A stretch of 64,000 bases of DNA from Thermoplasmata archaeon UBA61 (GTDB lineage: Archaea; Thermoplasmatota; Thermoplasmata; Lutacidiplasmatales; UBA184), in contig DASW01000008.1 in assembly GCA_002503985.1 (NCBI GenBank), forward strand, positions 326,534-390,533, written 5' to 3'. The notes beneath the pieces were generated by a model. It did not search any database and was not told where the DNA came from. It saw nothing but the letters and a program-made list of their open reading frames with translations. A program made the position numbers and the translations under genes. Shown piece after piece: positions 17,759-25,585 of the stretch (position 1 is its first letter; each line of letters starts with the position of its first letter).

Positions 17759-18367
17759 TTACGCGGCCGGGGCCTTTGGGGGGGGAGCCGTCGCCGGCTT
17801 CTTGCGCCCGAATATCCGGGTCGAGTACTCCGCGATGCGGGCCCACCCCGGAACCCAGCGCTCGAGGTAGTAGTCCACGCTCCATCGGCTGGGTCCGTGC
17901 GCCGAGTTGATGAGGATCAGCCCCGCCATCGCGAAGGCGTAGAGGATCCCCGTACCGATGTCCGTGGTCTGGGGGGTGATGGTGTACAAACCGCCGAATC
18001 CCTCCGGGATCGCCCAGATGAGGAGGCCTAGGACCAGACCGCCCGCGTAGGCGAACTTCCGCATGAACCCGAAGATCAACGCGAGGCCGATCAGGATCTC
18101 GAACGTGCCCACGGTGTAAACGACCGCCGTCGGGTTAGGGGTGGTCACATTCACCCAGAAGGTGAACCAGCCCGATAGCCAGCTCGGGGCGGACTGCTGA
18201 GTGCCCTGAAGGTCGCTCAAGAAGCTTCCGGCGAACCCGGAATAGAACTTGAGAGCCCCATCTATCGACCAAACGACCCCCAGCAGGATCCGAAGGATCG
18301 AGTTCATCGGGGAAACGTGGCGCGTCCACCAACTAGCATTCGCATCGTCCATCGGCTTGTTGCTCAT
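17759..18367 (-). CDS. DoxX-family membrane protein
   Basis: A 202-residue protein with about four transmembrane segments (ILRILLGVVWSIDGALKFYSG, TVGTFEILIGLALIFGFM, AGGLVLGLLIWAIPEGFGG, TGILYAFAMAGLILINSAHG) and an alanine/proline-rich C-terminal tail. The pattern fits the DoxX/DoxD superfamily, linked to thiosulfate:quinone oxidoreductase or redox stress in other organisms. ATG 18367 is chosen because AGGAG lies 6 bp upstream and a CTTATATG box is near 18400. The specific role is not evident. Confidence 0.7.
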   Translation of the reverse strand: MSNKPMDDANASWWTRHVSPMNSILRILLGVVWSIDGALKFYSGFAGSFLSDLQGTQQSAPSWLSGWFTFWVNVTTPNPTAVVYTVGTFEILIGLALIFGFMRKFAYAGGLVLGLLIWAIPEGFGGLYTITPQTTDIGTGILYAFAMAGLILINSAHGPSRWSVDYYLERWVPGWARIAEYSTRIFGRKKPATAPPPKAPAA

Positions 18368-18529
18368 GTCGACTCCTGGGGGCCCGTATGGGACCGGCAT
18401 ATAAGCTCAGGTGGACGGGGGTAAACTCGCGCCTACCGAAGGCGGATCCCTTCCGATTGCGGGCGCGGCTTCGGTCGGTGAGCGGGGCCGCCCACCGGCC
18501 ATGAGGCCGGAGGGTCCGAGAGAGGCCGC

Positions 18530-19942
18530 CTATCCGACGGCCCCGGCCATCTCCATCTGGATGAGCCGGTTCAGTTCGAGGGCGTAGTCGACGGGGAGCT
18601 CCTTCGAGAACTCCGCCAAGAACCCCATCAGGATGAGGTGGATCGCGTCCGACTCGCTCAGGCCTCGGCTCATCAGGTAGAAGATTTGCTCCTCGCCAAT
18701 CTTCCCGACGACCGCCTCGTGCGTGATCGTGGCGTCCTCTTCGTGGATCTCGTTGTACGGATAGGTGTCCGACCGGCCCCGCTCGTCCGGTAGAAGCGCG
18801 TCGCAGCGGACCGCCGCCTTGACCCCGGTCGCGCCCGGCGCGACGTGGAGCAGTCCCCGGTAGCTCGTCTGGCCGCCCCGGATGGCGATCGACTTCGCGA
18901 CGATCTTGCTCGAGGTGTCGGGGGCTGAGTGGACCGCCTTCGCCCCCGAATCGATGATCTGACCCTCGCTCGCGAACGCGACCGACAGGATGTCGGCACG
19001 CGCCCCGCGGCCGCGTAGGTAGACCGAGGGGTACTTCATCGTGACCTTCGAGCCCATGTTGCCGTCCACCCACTCGACGAGCGAGCCCTCGTAGCCGACG
19101 GCGCGCTTCGTGACGAGGTTGTAGACGTTCTTCGACCAGTTCTGGACGGTCGTGTACCGAAGCTTCGAGAACGGCTCGGCCACGACCTCGACCACCGCGG
19201 CGTGCAGCGAGTCGGTCGAGTAGATCGGTGCCGTGCAGCCTTCGATATAGTGGATCTTCGCGCCCTTGTCGGCGATGATCAGAGTCCGCTCGAACTGGCC
19301 GACGTTCCGCGCGTTGATGCGGAAGTACGCCTGGAGCGGGATGCCAGCGTCGACCCCGGGCGGCACGTAGACGAAGCTCCCGCCCGACCAGACGGCGCTG
19401 TTGAGAGCCGCAAACTTGTTGTCGTTGTACGGCACGATCTTCCCGAAGTACTTCCGGAGAATGTCCGGGTGCTCCTTCAGAGCGGTGTCCGTGTCGCAGA
19501 AGATGACGCCCTTGGCCGCGAGGTCCTCGCGGATCTTGTGGTAGACCGTCCCGCTGTCGTACTGAGCACCCACCCCTCCGAAGAACTCGCGCTCCGCCTT
19601 GGGGATCCCGAGCTTATCGAAGGTGTTCTTGATGTCCGCGGGGAGGTCCTCCCAGCTCCGCTTGGTCTCCCCCTCGAGCATCGGGTTCGCGTAGTAGGTG
19701 TAGGAGTCGAAGTCGAGGTCCGTAAGGCTCGGACCCCAGTCCGGCATCGGACGCTCCACGAAATGGTCGTAGGCGCGAAGGCGGTACTCGAGCATCCAGT
19801 CCGGCTCGCTCTTGAACCGGGAGATGGCGCGGACCACGTCTCGACTGAGTCCCTTGGGGATCCGAAGGCGGTACGTCTCGGGGTTCTTGAAGTCGTACCG
19901 CGTGTAATCGAGGGGAGTGATCTCGGACGCTGTTTGTGCCAT
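18530..19942 (-). CDS. sufB: Fe-S cluster assembly protein SufB
   Basis: The 470-residue SufB is the main scaffold of the SufBCD complex. Family hallmarks include RPMPDWGPSLTDLDFD near the N-terminus, the central segment FFGGVGAQYDSGTVYHK, GCTAPIYSTDSLHAAVVE in the beta-helix and the C-terminal SRGLSESDAIHLILMGFL. The first ATG codons at 19966/19963 lie upstream of the expected transcription start, since the TATTTAAAT box is at 19974-19982. The ATG at 19942 (MAQTASEI) therefore fits best. It is a single-gene unit on the minus strand. Confidence 0.95.
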   Translation of the reverse strand: MAQTASEITPLDYTRYDFKNPETYRLRIPKGLSRDVVRAISRFKSEPDWMLEYRLRAYDHFVERPMPDWGPSLTDLDFDSYTYYANPMLEGETKRSWEDLPADIKNTFDKLGIPKAEREFFGGVGAQYDSGTVYHKIREDLAAKGVIFCDTDTALKEHPDILRKYFGKIVPYNDNKFAALNSAVWSGGSFVYVPPGVDAGIPLQAYFRINARNVGQFERTLIIADKGAKIHYIEGCTAPIYSTDSLHAAVVEVVAEPFSKLRYTTVQNWSKNVYNLVTKRAVGYEGSLVEWVDGNMGSKVTMKYPSVYLRGRGARADILSVAFASEGQIIDSGAKAVHSAPDTSSKIVAKSIAIRGGQTSYRGLLHVAPGATGVKAAVRCDALLPDERGRSDTYPYNEIHEEDATITHEAVVGKIGEEQIFYLMSRGLSESDAIHLILMGFLAEFSKELPVDYALELNRLIQMEMAGAVG

Positions 19943-19973
19943 GGACAGCTCAGGTAATTCCATCACCCCGGTG

Positions 19974-19982
19974 TATTTAAAT
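19974..19982 (-). promoter_or_regulatory. TATA box of sufB
   Basis: TATTTAAAT (near-palindromic), centred about 36 bp from the ATG at 19942; an adjacent GTGTA resembles part of the motif shared by the sufD and sufC/sufR promoters. The 120 bp beyond it to the sufS end holds no gene. Confidence 0.5.
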
Positions 19983-20102
19983 GAGAGGTCGCCGGCGGGA
20001 CGACAACGCCTGTCCCGTGACGGAAACTCACGCTAACGGTATCGTTGTCTCCCGAGGGGCTACAACCTTCTTCGGGAGAGAACCCGAAGTGGGGCCGTTC
20101 GG

Positions 20103-21356
20103 TCACGACCCGGCCGCAGGACGACCGGACCCCAACAGGACGGCGGAGACCGCTTCGAGTCCGTCGAACATCTGAACGAGCTCGTCCTCGGTGTTGTAGA
20201 GGTAGGGGCTCGCCCGGGTGAGGGCGCTCACGCCGAGCCTTTCCATCAGGGGTTGGGCGCAGTGGTGACCGGCCCGGACGCAGATCCCCCGGGTGTCGAG
20301 GAGGCTCGCGATGTCGTGCGGGTGGGCTCCTTGGAGGGAGAACGAGATCACGGCCTCGCGGTCCATCGGGTCCTTCGGTCCGAAGATCCGCATCTTGTCG
20401 CCGAAGCGTTCAGCCGCGAGGGAGACCGCCTTTCGTTGCAGGCGGCGCTCGTGGTCGTGCAGCTCCTCCCAACCGACCTTCTCGAGGTAATCGAGGGCCG
20501 CGGACAACGCGACCGCTCCTCCGACGTTGGGGGTCCCCGCCTCGAACTTGGTCGGGGTCTCCCGGTAGCTGACGCGGTCCAGGTGGACGTCCCGGATCAT
20601 CTCTCCTCCGCCCATGTACGGAGGCAGCGATTCGAGCAGGTCGGTCCGGCCCCAAAGCACCCCGATCCCCATCGGCCCGAGCGCTTTGTGCCCGGAGAAC
20701 GCCAGGAAATCCACTCCGAGAGCTCCGACGTCGATCGGGAGGTGGGGCGCGGACTGCGCCGCGTCCAACACCACGAGGGCGCCCGCCGCATGAGCGCGGT
20801 CCGCGATCTCCCGGACCGGGTTCACGGTACCAAGGACGTTCGAAACGTGCGTGAGGGTCACGACCTTCGGCTTGCGCTCGAGCCAGCGGTCCAGGTCCTC
20901 CAGGCGCAGGCGCCCTCCATCGTCCACCCCGACGAACTCGAGCTCGATTCCCGCGTACTCCCGCAGCTGGTGCCAGGGAACGATGTTGGAGTGATGCTCC
21001 ATCACCGTGGAGACGACCAGGTCCCCGCGGGAGAGGAGCTTGTGACTGAGGCACGTCGCGACGAGGTTGATCGCCTCCGTTGTGCCTCGCACGAAGACGA
21101 CTCCGGCCGGGTCCGGCGCGTGGAGGAATCGTGCGACGCGCTCGCGGGCCCCCTCGTAGGCGTCCGTGGCCTCGACGCTGAGCGCGTATACCCCACGGTG
21201 GACGTTCGCGTTCGTCTCCTCGTAGTACCGCTGCTCGGCGGAGATCACGCTCCGCGGCTTCTGGGAGGTCGCCGCGGAGTCGAGGTAGACGAGCGGGTGC
21301 CCCTGGGTGGGGCGGGACAGGATCGGAAAATCCTGGCGGATTCGGGAAACGTCCAT
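20103..21356 (-). CDS. sufS: cysteine desulfurase SufS
   Basis: A 417-residue PLP enzyme that removes sulfur from cysteine for cluster assembly. PLP-binding lysine lies in FSGHKALGP, the substrate-binding TTEAINLVA and HHSNIVPW motifs are present, and the persulfide cysteine is in RAGHHCAQP, which is the group II (SufS/CsdA) pattern. It starts at ATG 21356, 29 bp after the sufC stop, so sufC-sufS is one transcription unit. SufU at 15.4 kb is the expected acceptor. Confidence 0.95.
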   Translation of the reverse strand: MDVSRIRQDFPILSRPTQGHPLVYLDSAATSQKPRSVISAEQRYYEETNANVHRGVYALSVEATDAYEGARERVARFLHAPDPAGVVFVRGTTEAINLVATCLSHKLLSRGDLVVSTVMEHHSNIVPWHQLREYAGIELEFVGVDDGGRLRLEDLDRWLERKPKVVTLTHVSNVLGTVNPVREIADRAHAAGALVVLDAAQSAPHLPIDVGALGVDFLAFSGHKALGPMGIGVLWGRTDLLESLPPYMGGGEMIRDVHLDRVSYRETPTKFEAGTPNVGGAVALSAALDYLEKVGWEELHDHERRLQRKAVSLAAERFGDKMRIFGPKDPMDREAVISFSLQGAHPHDIASLLDTRGICVRAGHHCAQPLMERLGVSALTRASPYLYNTEDELVQMFDGLEAVSAVLLGSGRPAAGS

Positions 21357-21385
21357 CGGTCGCCCGGGGACAGCGCCGAACGCTC

Positions 21386-22168
21386 TTAGGTCGGCGTGTT
21401 CGCGATCCCGAGGCGGACCCAGTCGTACCCTTTCGCCTCGAGCTGTTCGGCCAGGTCTCGGCCTCCCGAGAGCGCTATCGCGCCGTCCACCATCACATGG
21501 ACCCGGTCGGGCTTCAGGTACTTCAAAATACGCTGGTAATGCGTGATGACGAGGATCCCCGCATCGGGCCGGTGGAGCTTGGACACGGTCTCCCCCACCG
21601 CACGTACGGCATCGATGTCGAGGCCGGAGTCCGGCTCGTCCAGGATCGCGAAGATCGGACGCATGGTGGCCATCTGCAGCACCTCGACCCGCTTCTTCTC
21701 GCCGCCCGAGAACCCCTCGTTCAGCGAGCGCTTGAGCAGCGATTCGTCCATCTCGAGGTACGATAGGTGCGTCTTCAAGTCCTTGTCGAACTGGGCGGTG
21801 TTCGCCGTCTGGGCCGTGTGGGTCTGCATGTACGCGGTCCAGAGGAACTTCGAGAGCGAGAGGCCCGAGACCTCCTGTGGGTACTGGAACCCCAGGAACA
21901 GGCCCGCGCGCGACCGCTGGTCGACGCTCAGCTTCAGCAGGTCCTTCCCGTCGAGGGTCGCCTTGCCTTTCGTGACCTTGTACTTGGGGTGGCCCATCAG
22001 GGCGTAGGCCAGGGTGCTCTTTCCCGACCCGTTCGGCCCCATAAGGGCGGTGATCTCGCCGCTCTTCAACGTGAGGCTGACCCCTTTCAGGATCTCCTTT
22101 CCGGCGACTTCGGCATGGAGGTCCTCCACGACCAGCGTGCTGGGACCGCTCAGGGTGTCGTTCGGCAT
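21386..22168 (-). CDS. sufC: Fe-S cluster assembly ATPase SufC
   Basis: The 260-residue ABC-type ATPase energises the SufBCD scaffold. Walker A GPNGSGKSTLA, signature FSGGEKKRVEVLQM and Walker B FAILDEPDSGLDIDA are intact, the last with the D-E-P-D-S-G-L-D string typical of SufC. The ATG at 22168 lies 27 bp from a CTTAAATAAC box on the minus strand (22190-22200), suggesting leaderless expression. It is followed by sufS and is divergent from the SufR-like regulator. Confidence 0.95.
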   Translation of the reverse strand: MPNDTLSGPSTLVVEDLHAEVAGKEILKGVSLTLKSGEITALMGPNGSGKSTLAYALMGHPKYKVTKGKATLDGKDLLKLSVDQRSRAGLFLGFQYPQEVSGLSLSKFLWTAYMQTHTAQTANTAQFDKDLKTHLSYLEMDESLLKRSLNEGFSGGEKKRVEVLQMATMRPIFAILDEPDSGLDIDAVRAVGETVSKLHRPDAGILVITHYQRILKYLKPDRVHVMVDGAIALSGGRDLAEQLEAKGYDWVRLGIANTPT

Positions 22169-22189
22169 CGACCGCGTACGAGCCGATAC

Positions 22190-22224
22190 CGTTATTTAAG
22201 CATGGCGTGGTGTGTAAATCATAG
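22190..22224. promoter_or_regulatory. divergent promoter between sufC and the SufR-like regulator
   Basis: Two TATA-like elements face apart: CTTAAATAAC for sufC on the minus strand and GTAAATCATA for the regulator on the plus strand. Between them GTGTGTAAATC (22210-22220) repeats exactly a stretch of the sufD promoter. A shared site in both suf promoters next to the regulator gene suggests an autoregulated suf operator (inference). Confidence 0.5.
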
Positions 22225-22250
22225 GGTCGTCTCGAGACCGTGTGGGACCG

Positions 22251-22892
22251 ATGACAGGGGTAGAACAGCTCGAAGGCACCCGAGGGCGGATCCTCGAGGA
22301 GCTCGCGGTCGCGCCTCGGACGGCGCGCGACCTCGCTCAGAAGCTGGGCATCCAGGAGAGCGCGGCCCGCGGCCACCTCGGTCGCATGCAGGAGCGCGGG
22401 CTCGTCGTTCCGACCTTCCGTCGGGAGGGCGTCGGACGCCCCCGCAAGCGTTTCGCGCTGACGGGCGCCGCGCAGGAACTCTTCCCGAAGAAGTACGACC
22501 TGATCCTGGACACCGTGGTCGACGAGCTCCTCGCCCGAGAGGGAGAGAAGTACGTGAGCGCGCTCTTCGCCGACGCCGCGAAGCGCATGGCCCACGAGGT
22601 CGCGAAGGAGGTGCCCCGCTCGGGCACGCCCGAACAGCGCGCGGAGAACGTCGTGCGTTCGCTGAACCGTCTCGGCTTCCGGTGCAGCACTGACCGGGCC
22701 CCGGACGGCATGATCCGGATCACGCGGACGAACTGCGTCTTCCGCCACAGCGCGATGTCCCACCCGTTCCTCCTCTGCGACGTCTTCGATAAGCACCTCA
22801 CCGAGGCGCTCCTCGGGCAGGCTGGAGTGGACCTGCTCGACTCGATCGGTCGGGGAGGAATGCGGTGCACCCACCTGATCCAGCTTCGGTAG
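22251..22892 (+). CDS. SufR-like winged-helix transcriptional regulator
   Basis: The 213-residue protein has an N-terminal winged helix (RTARDLAQKLGIQESAARGHL as recognition region, with a wing around VGRPRKRFALT) and a C-terminal half carrying three cysteines (TNCVFRHSA, FLLCDVFD, MRCTHLIQ), the spacing seen in SufR repressors that bind an iron-sulfur cluster. Its position, divergent from sufC-sufS, supports control of suf expression by cluster status. ATG 22251 is preferred over GTG 22242 because it fits a leaderless start about 30 bp from the TATA element. Confidence 0.8.
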   Translation: MTGVEQLEGTRGRILEELAVAPRTARDLAQKLGIQESAARGHLGRMQERGLVVPTFRREGVGRPRKRFALTGAAQELFPKKYDLILDTVVDELLAREGEKYVSALFADAAKRMAHEVAKEVPRSGTPEQRAENVVRSLNRLGFRCSTDRAPDGMIRITRTNCVFRHSAMSHPFLLCDVFDKHLTEALLGQAGVDLLDSIGRGGMRCTHLIQLR

Positions 22893-22984
22893 CCTCGGGA
22901 CCGTTGATCCGTTCTGGGCCTTCGGCCGCGGTGACTACCCGTCGAGTGACCCGGCGGAAGGCGGCCTCACGGAGCGCCGTCATC

Positions 22985-23455
22985 GTGTCGGGCGCCGTTC
23001 TCGAGGAGATGAAGACGCACGCCCGCGAAGCCTATCCAGAAGAGTGTTGCGGCTTCCTGATCGGAGCCGGCGTATCGGCCGAGGATGATGGTCCTCGTGC
23101 GATTCTTGCCTTGGAGCGCGCCCGCAACGAATCCGACGGGCCGCGTCAGCGCCGGTTTCTGATCCCGGCGGAGGAGCTCCGTCAGATGGAGCGACGGGTC
23201 GAACCATCTGGGCGGACGGTCGTCGGTTTCTACCATTCGCACCCAGACCATCCCGCCCGGCCGTCCCAGCTCGACCAGGACGGTGCCTGGCCGGGCTACT
23301 CGTATGTCGTCCTCTCGGTGAACCCAGCCGACGTACCGGACGTTGCGGCATTCCAACTTGACCCCGATTCGTTGGCTTTCCGAGAGGTGCGTCTCTCCAT
23401 CCTCGATACACCGGCACTCCCTCCCGCGCGGACCGGGGGGCAGGCGAGAGCCTAA
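22985..23455 (+). CDS. JAMM/MPN (M67) metalloprotease, Mec+/desampylase-like
   Basis: The product has the complete JAMM zinc signature: upstream glutamate in YPEECCGFLIG and HSHPDHPARPSQLD, that is His-x-His-x10-Asp. Such small M67 proteases cleave after the Gly-Gly of ubiquitin-like proteins (archaeal desampylase HvJAMM1) or release cysteine from CysO-cysteine (Mec+). GTG 22985 gives a 156-residue protein of normal size and has GGAG upstream; a longer frame begins at GTG 22865 inside the regulator gene. It ends 24 bp before the Ubl-E1-rhodanese fusion gene, its probable partner. Confidence 0.85.
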   Translation: MSGAVLEEMKTHAREAYPEECCGFLIGAGVSAEDDGPRAILALERARNESDGPRQRRFLIPAEELRQMERRVEPSGRTVVGFYHSHPDHPARPSQLDQDGAWPGYSYVVLSVNPADVPDVAAFQLDPDSLAFREVRLSILDTPALPPARTGGQARA

Positions 23456-23479
23456 GAACGTCAGCGCGAAGAACCCACG

Positions 23480-24967
23480 ATGGCGAAGGCGGCGGTCAAG
23501 GTCCCCGCTCCGCTTCGCGGGTTCGCCGGCGGGGCCTCCGAAGTCGTTCTCGAAGGTTCCACAGTCGGAGAGGTGGTCCGGGCACTCGCTCGGGCGAACC
23601 CCGCGCTCGAGCGCCACCTGTTCACCGCGGAAGGGCGGCTCCGTACCTCCGTCACGATCTACCTCAACGACCAGGACATCCGCTTCCTCGGGCGAGAAGG
23701 GGCCCCCCTCAAGGATGGGGACATCGTCTCCATCGTGCCCGCCATCGCAGGGGGCGCGCCGGCCCCTCGCCGGAAAGCGCCGCATGGACGCCCTCGCCCG
23801 AACGCGAAGTCCTCGAGGGAGAGGGCGTTCTCTCGCGAGGAGCTGAGTCGGTACAGCCGTCACCTTTCGCTGCCCGAGATCGGCGTCGCGGGCCAGCGAA
23901 AGTTGCGGCGGGCGAAGGTCCTGCTCGTGGGCGCCGGGGGCCTCGGAGCCCCCGCAGCGTTGTATCTCGCGGCCGCCGGGGTCGGCGAGATCGGCCTCGT
24001 AGACTTCGATTCTGTCGAGCTCTCGAACCTCCAGCGCCAGGTGCTCTACACGACCTCGGACGTCGGCCGTCCGAAGATAGAGCGGGCGAAGGAGCGGGTC
24101 GAAGCTCTGAACCCGGGTACGCGAGTGGTCCCGTACCCCCAACGGCTGACGGCACAGAACGCCCTCGACATCCTGCGACCGTACGATGTCATCGTGGACG
24201 GGTCCGATAACTTCCCGACCCGCTACCTCGTCAATGACGCGGCCGTCCTGCTCCGGAAACCGGACGTCTATGGGTCGGTCTTCCGCTTCGAGGGACAGCT
24301 GAGCGTCTTCGATGCGGAGCGCGGACCGTGCTATCGGTGCCTCTACCCCGAGCCTCCGCCGCCCGAGCTCGTCCCCTCGTGCGCGGAGGCGGGGGTGCTC
24401 GGCGTCCTGCCCGGCCTGATCGGCATCCTCCAGGCGACGGAGACGCTGAAGATCCTCCTCGGCCGCGGGACATCGATGGTCGGCCGCCTCCTCCTCTTCG
24501 ACGCGCTCGGTCTCGAGTTCCGAGAGCTCAAAGTCCGGAAGAATCCCCGATGCGTGCTGTGCTCCCCGCGCGCATCCCAGAAAGGGCTCATCGATTACCC
24601 CGCTTTCTGCGGCGTCCCGGACCCGGCCGCGGGGCCCTCCGAAAGGGTGGTCCCCCAGGTCGAGCCGGAGGCGCTTCGTGCCGAGCTCCGCTCGCACGAG
24701 CCCCCGTTCGTGGTCGACGTGAGGGGCCGAGGGGAGTGGGAGATCGGCCACCTGCCCGCCGCTCACCTCATCCCGAAAGAGGAGCTCTCCGAACGCCTCG
24801 ACGAGATCCCTCGCGGGGCCAAGCTCGTCCTCTACTGCCGGACCGGGGTCCGCTCGACCGCGGCCACACGCCTGCTGCTCGACCGTGGGTTCGAGAACGT
24901 CCGAGTGCTTCGCGGCGGGATCAATGCCTGGGCGGAGCGCGTCGACCGCTCACTGCCGCAGTACTGA
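23480..24967 (+). CDS. Ubl (MoaD/ThiS-like) - E1 (MoeB/UbaA-like) - rhodanese fusion protein
   Basis: A 495-residue three-domain fusion. Residues 1-92 form a beta-grasp ubiquitin-like domain ending in AIAGG (Gly91-Gly92). A basic, proline-rich linker (93-116) joins it to an E1-like adenylyltransferase (117-370) with GAGGLG at 151-156, zinc cysteines 284/287 and 358/361, and the catalytic-type Cys301 in SCAEAGVLG. A rhodanese domain (about 395-490) has Cys453 in the loop CRTGVR. E1 plus rhodanese is the MoeZ architecture that adenylates and thiocarboxylates small sulfur carriers. Here the carrier is fused in cis, with its diglycine internal, so it would need cleavage to act; the adjacent JAMM protease could do this (inference). 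Confidence 0.88.
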   Translation: MAKAAVKVPAPLRGFAGGASEVVLEGSTVGEVVRALARANPALERHLFTAEGRLRTSVTIYLNDQDIRFLGREGAPLKDGDIVSIVPAIAGGAPAPRRKAPHGRPRPNAKSSRERAFSREELSRYSRHLSLPEIGVAGQRKLRRAKVLLVGAGGLGAPAALYLAAAGVGEIGLVDFDSVELSNLQRQVLYTTSDVGRPKIERAKERVEALNPGTRVVPYPQRLTAQNALDILRPYDVIVDGSDNFPTRYLVNDAAVLLRKPDVYGSVFRFEGQLSVFDAERGPCYRCLYPEPPPPELVPSCAEAGVLGVLPGLIGILQATETLKILLGRGTSMVGRLLLFDALGLEFRELKVRKNPRCVLCSPRASQKGLIDYPAFCGVPDPAAGPSERVVPQVEPEALRAELRSHEPPFVVDVRGRGEWEIGHLPAAHLIPKEELSERLDEIPRGAKLVLYCRTGVRSTAATRLLLDRGFENVRVLRGGINAWAERVDRSLPQY

Positions 24968-24990
24968 CTGCCGCCACGCGGGCGGTCGGC

Positions 24991-25533
24991 TCACTTCCCC
25001 GGTTCTGGGGCGGACCCCTGCGGGTCCCCGACGTCCACCGCGAGCCGCCCGGTGTAGGAACGGACCCGGCGCGAAAGCTCCCGCGCGAACTCCGGCATGT
25101 GGGCCGGGCTGATGTAGAGCGGCACGCCTTCGGCGGTCACGAGGATCCCGGCGGCCGGGTCGGTGTAGATTGCGTCAAAATGGCCGATGACGGGACTCCA
25201 CATCCGACCTCGGTAACCCCACGAACCGATGAACCCGGTGGGGCCGAGGTCGCGAATGCTAGAGTACTCGATCTGGCGGACCTGGTCGAGATGGATCCTT
25301 CGGCTTCCCAGGATGCGCCACGCCCTCAGATGGGTGTCACTGATCGAGTACGTGGTCGACAGGTACCGGATGAGGAAGAAGACGAAGAACAGGAGGATGA
25401 CCTCGAAGGTCCACCCCTCGCGAAGTCCGGCGTTCGGCAGGACGATGAAGAGGAGGAGGATCAGGAAGACGTACACGCCGACCACGCTGTAGGAGAGCTT
25501 GCCCCGCTTGCGGTAGACTCCCTGGGAATCCAC
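24991..25533 (-). CDS. membrane protein with bacterial PH-like domain
   Basis: The 180-residue protein has two N-terminal transmembrane segments (SVVGVYVFLILLLFIVLP and FEVILLFFVFFLIRYL) followed by a domain containing YSISDTHLRAWRILGSRRIHLDQVRQIEY. That stretch matches the pattern of bacterial PH-like (bPH/YdbT-type) domains at membranes, and GTGATYA-like strand regions follow. It is downstream of abce1 on the same strand by 52 bp. Function unknown. Confidence 0.6.
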   Translation of the reverse strand: MDSQGVYRKRGKLSYSVVGVYVFLILLLFIVLPNAGLREGWTFEVILLFFVFFLIRYLSTTYSISDTHLRAWRILGSRRIHLDQVRQIEYSSIRDLGPTGFIGSWGYRGRMWSPVIGHFDAIYTDPAAGILVTAEGVPLYISPAHMPEFARELSRRVRSYTGRLAVDVGDPQGSAPEPGK

Positions 25534-25585
25534 TCGGGGCAGCGAGGGCGGGGGATGGTTCTTCGAGCGGGACGGTGACGGCTCG

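Noticed and set aside
20103..22874. A 923-codon open frame spanning sufS, sufC and the regulator
   Set aside because: Only the part downstream of ATG 21356 has SufS sequence; the rest is the antisense or out-of-frame shadow of sufC and the SufR-like gene in GC-rich DNA.
23553..23655. Alternative plus-strand start of the fusion protein after the ubiquitin-like domain
   Set aside because: The frame and domain order are continuous from ATG 23480, and no internal promoter or ribosome binding site separates the domains.
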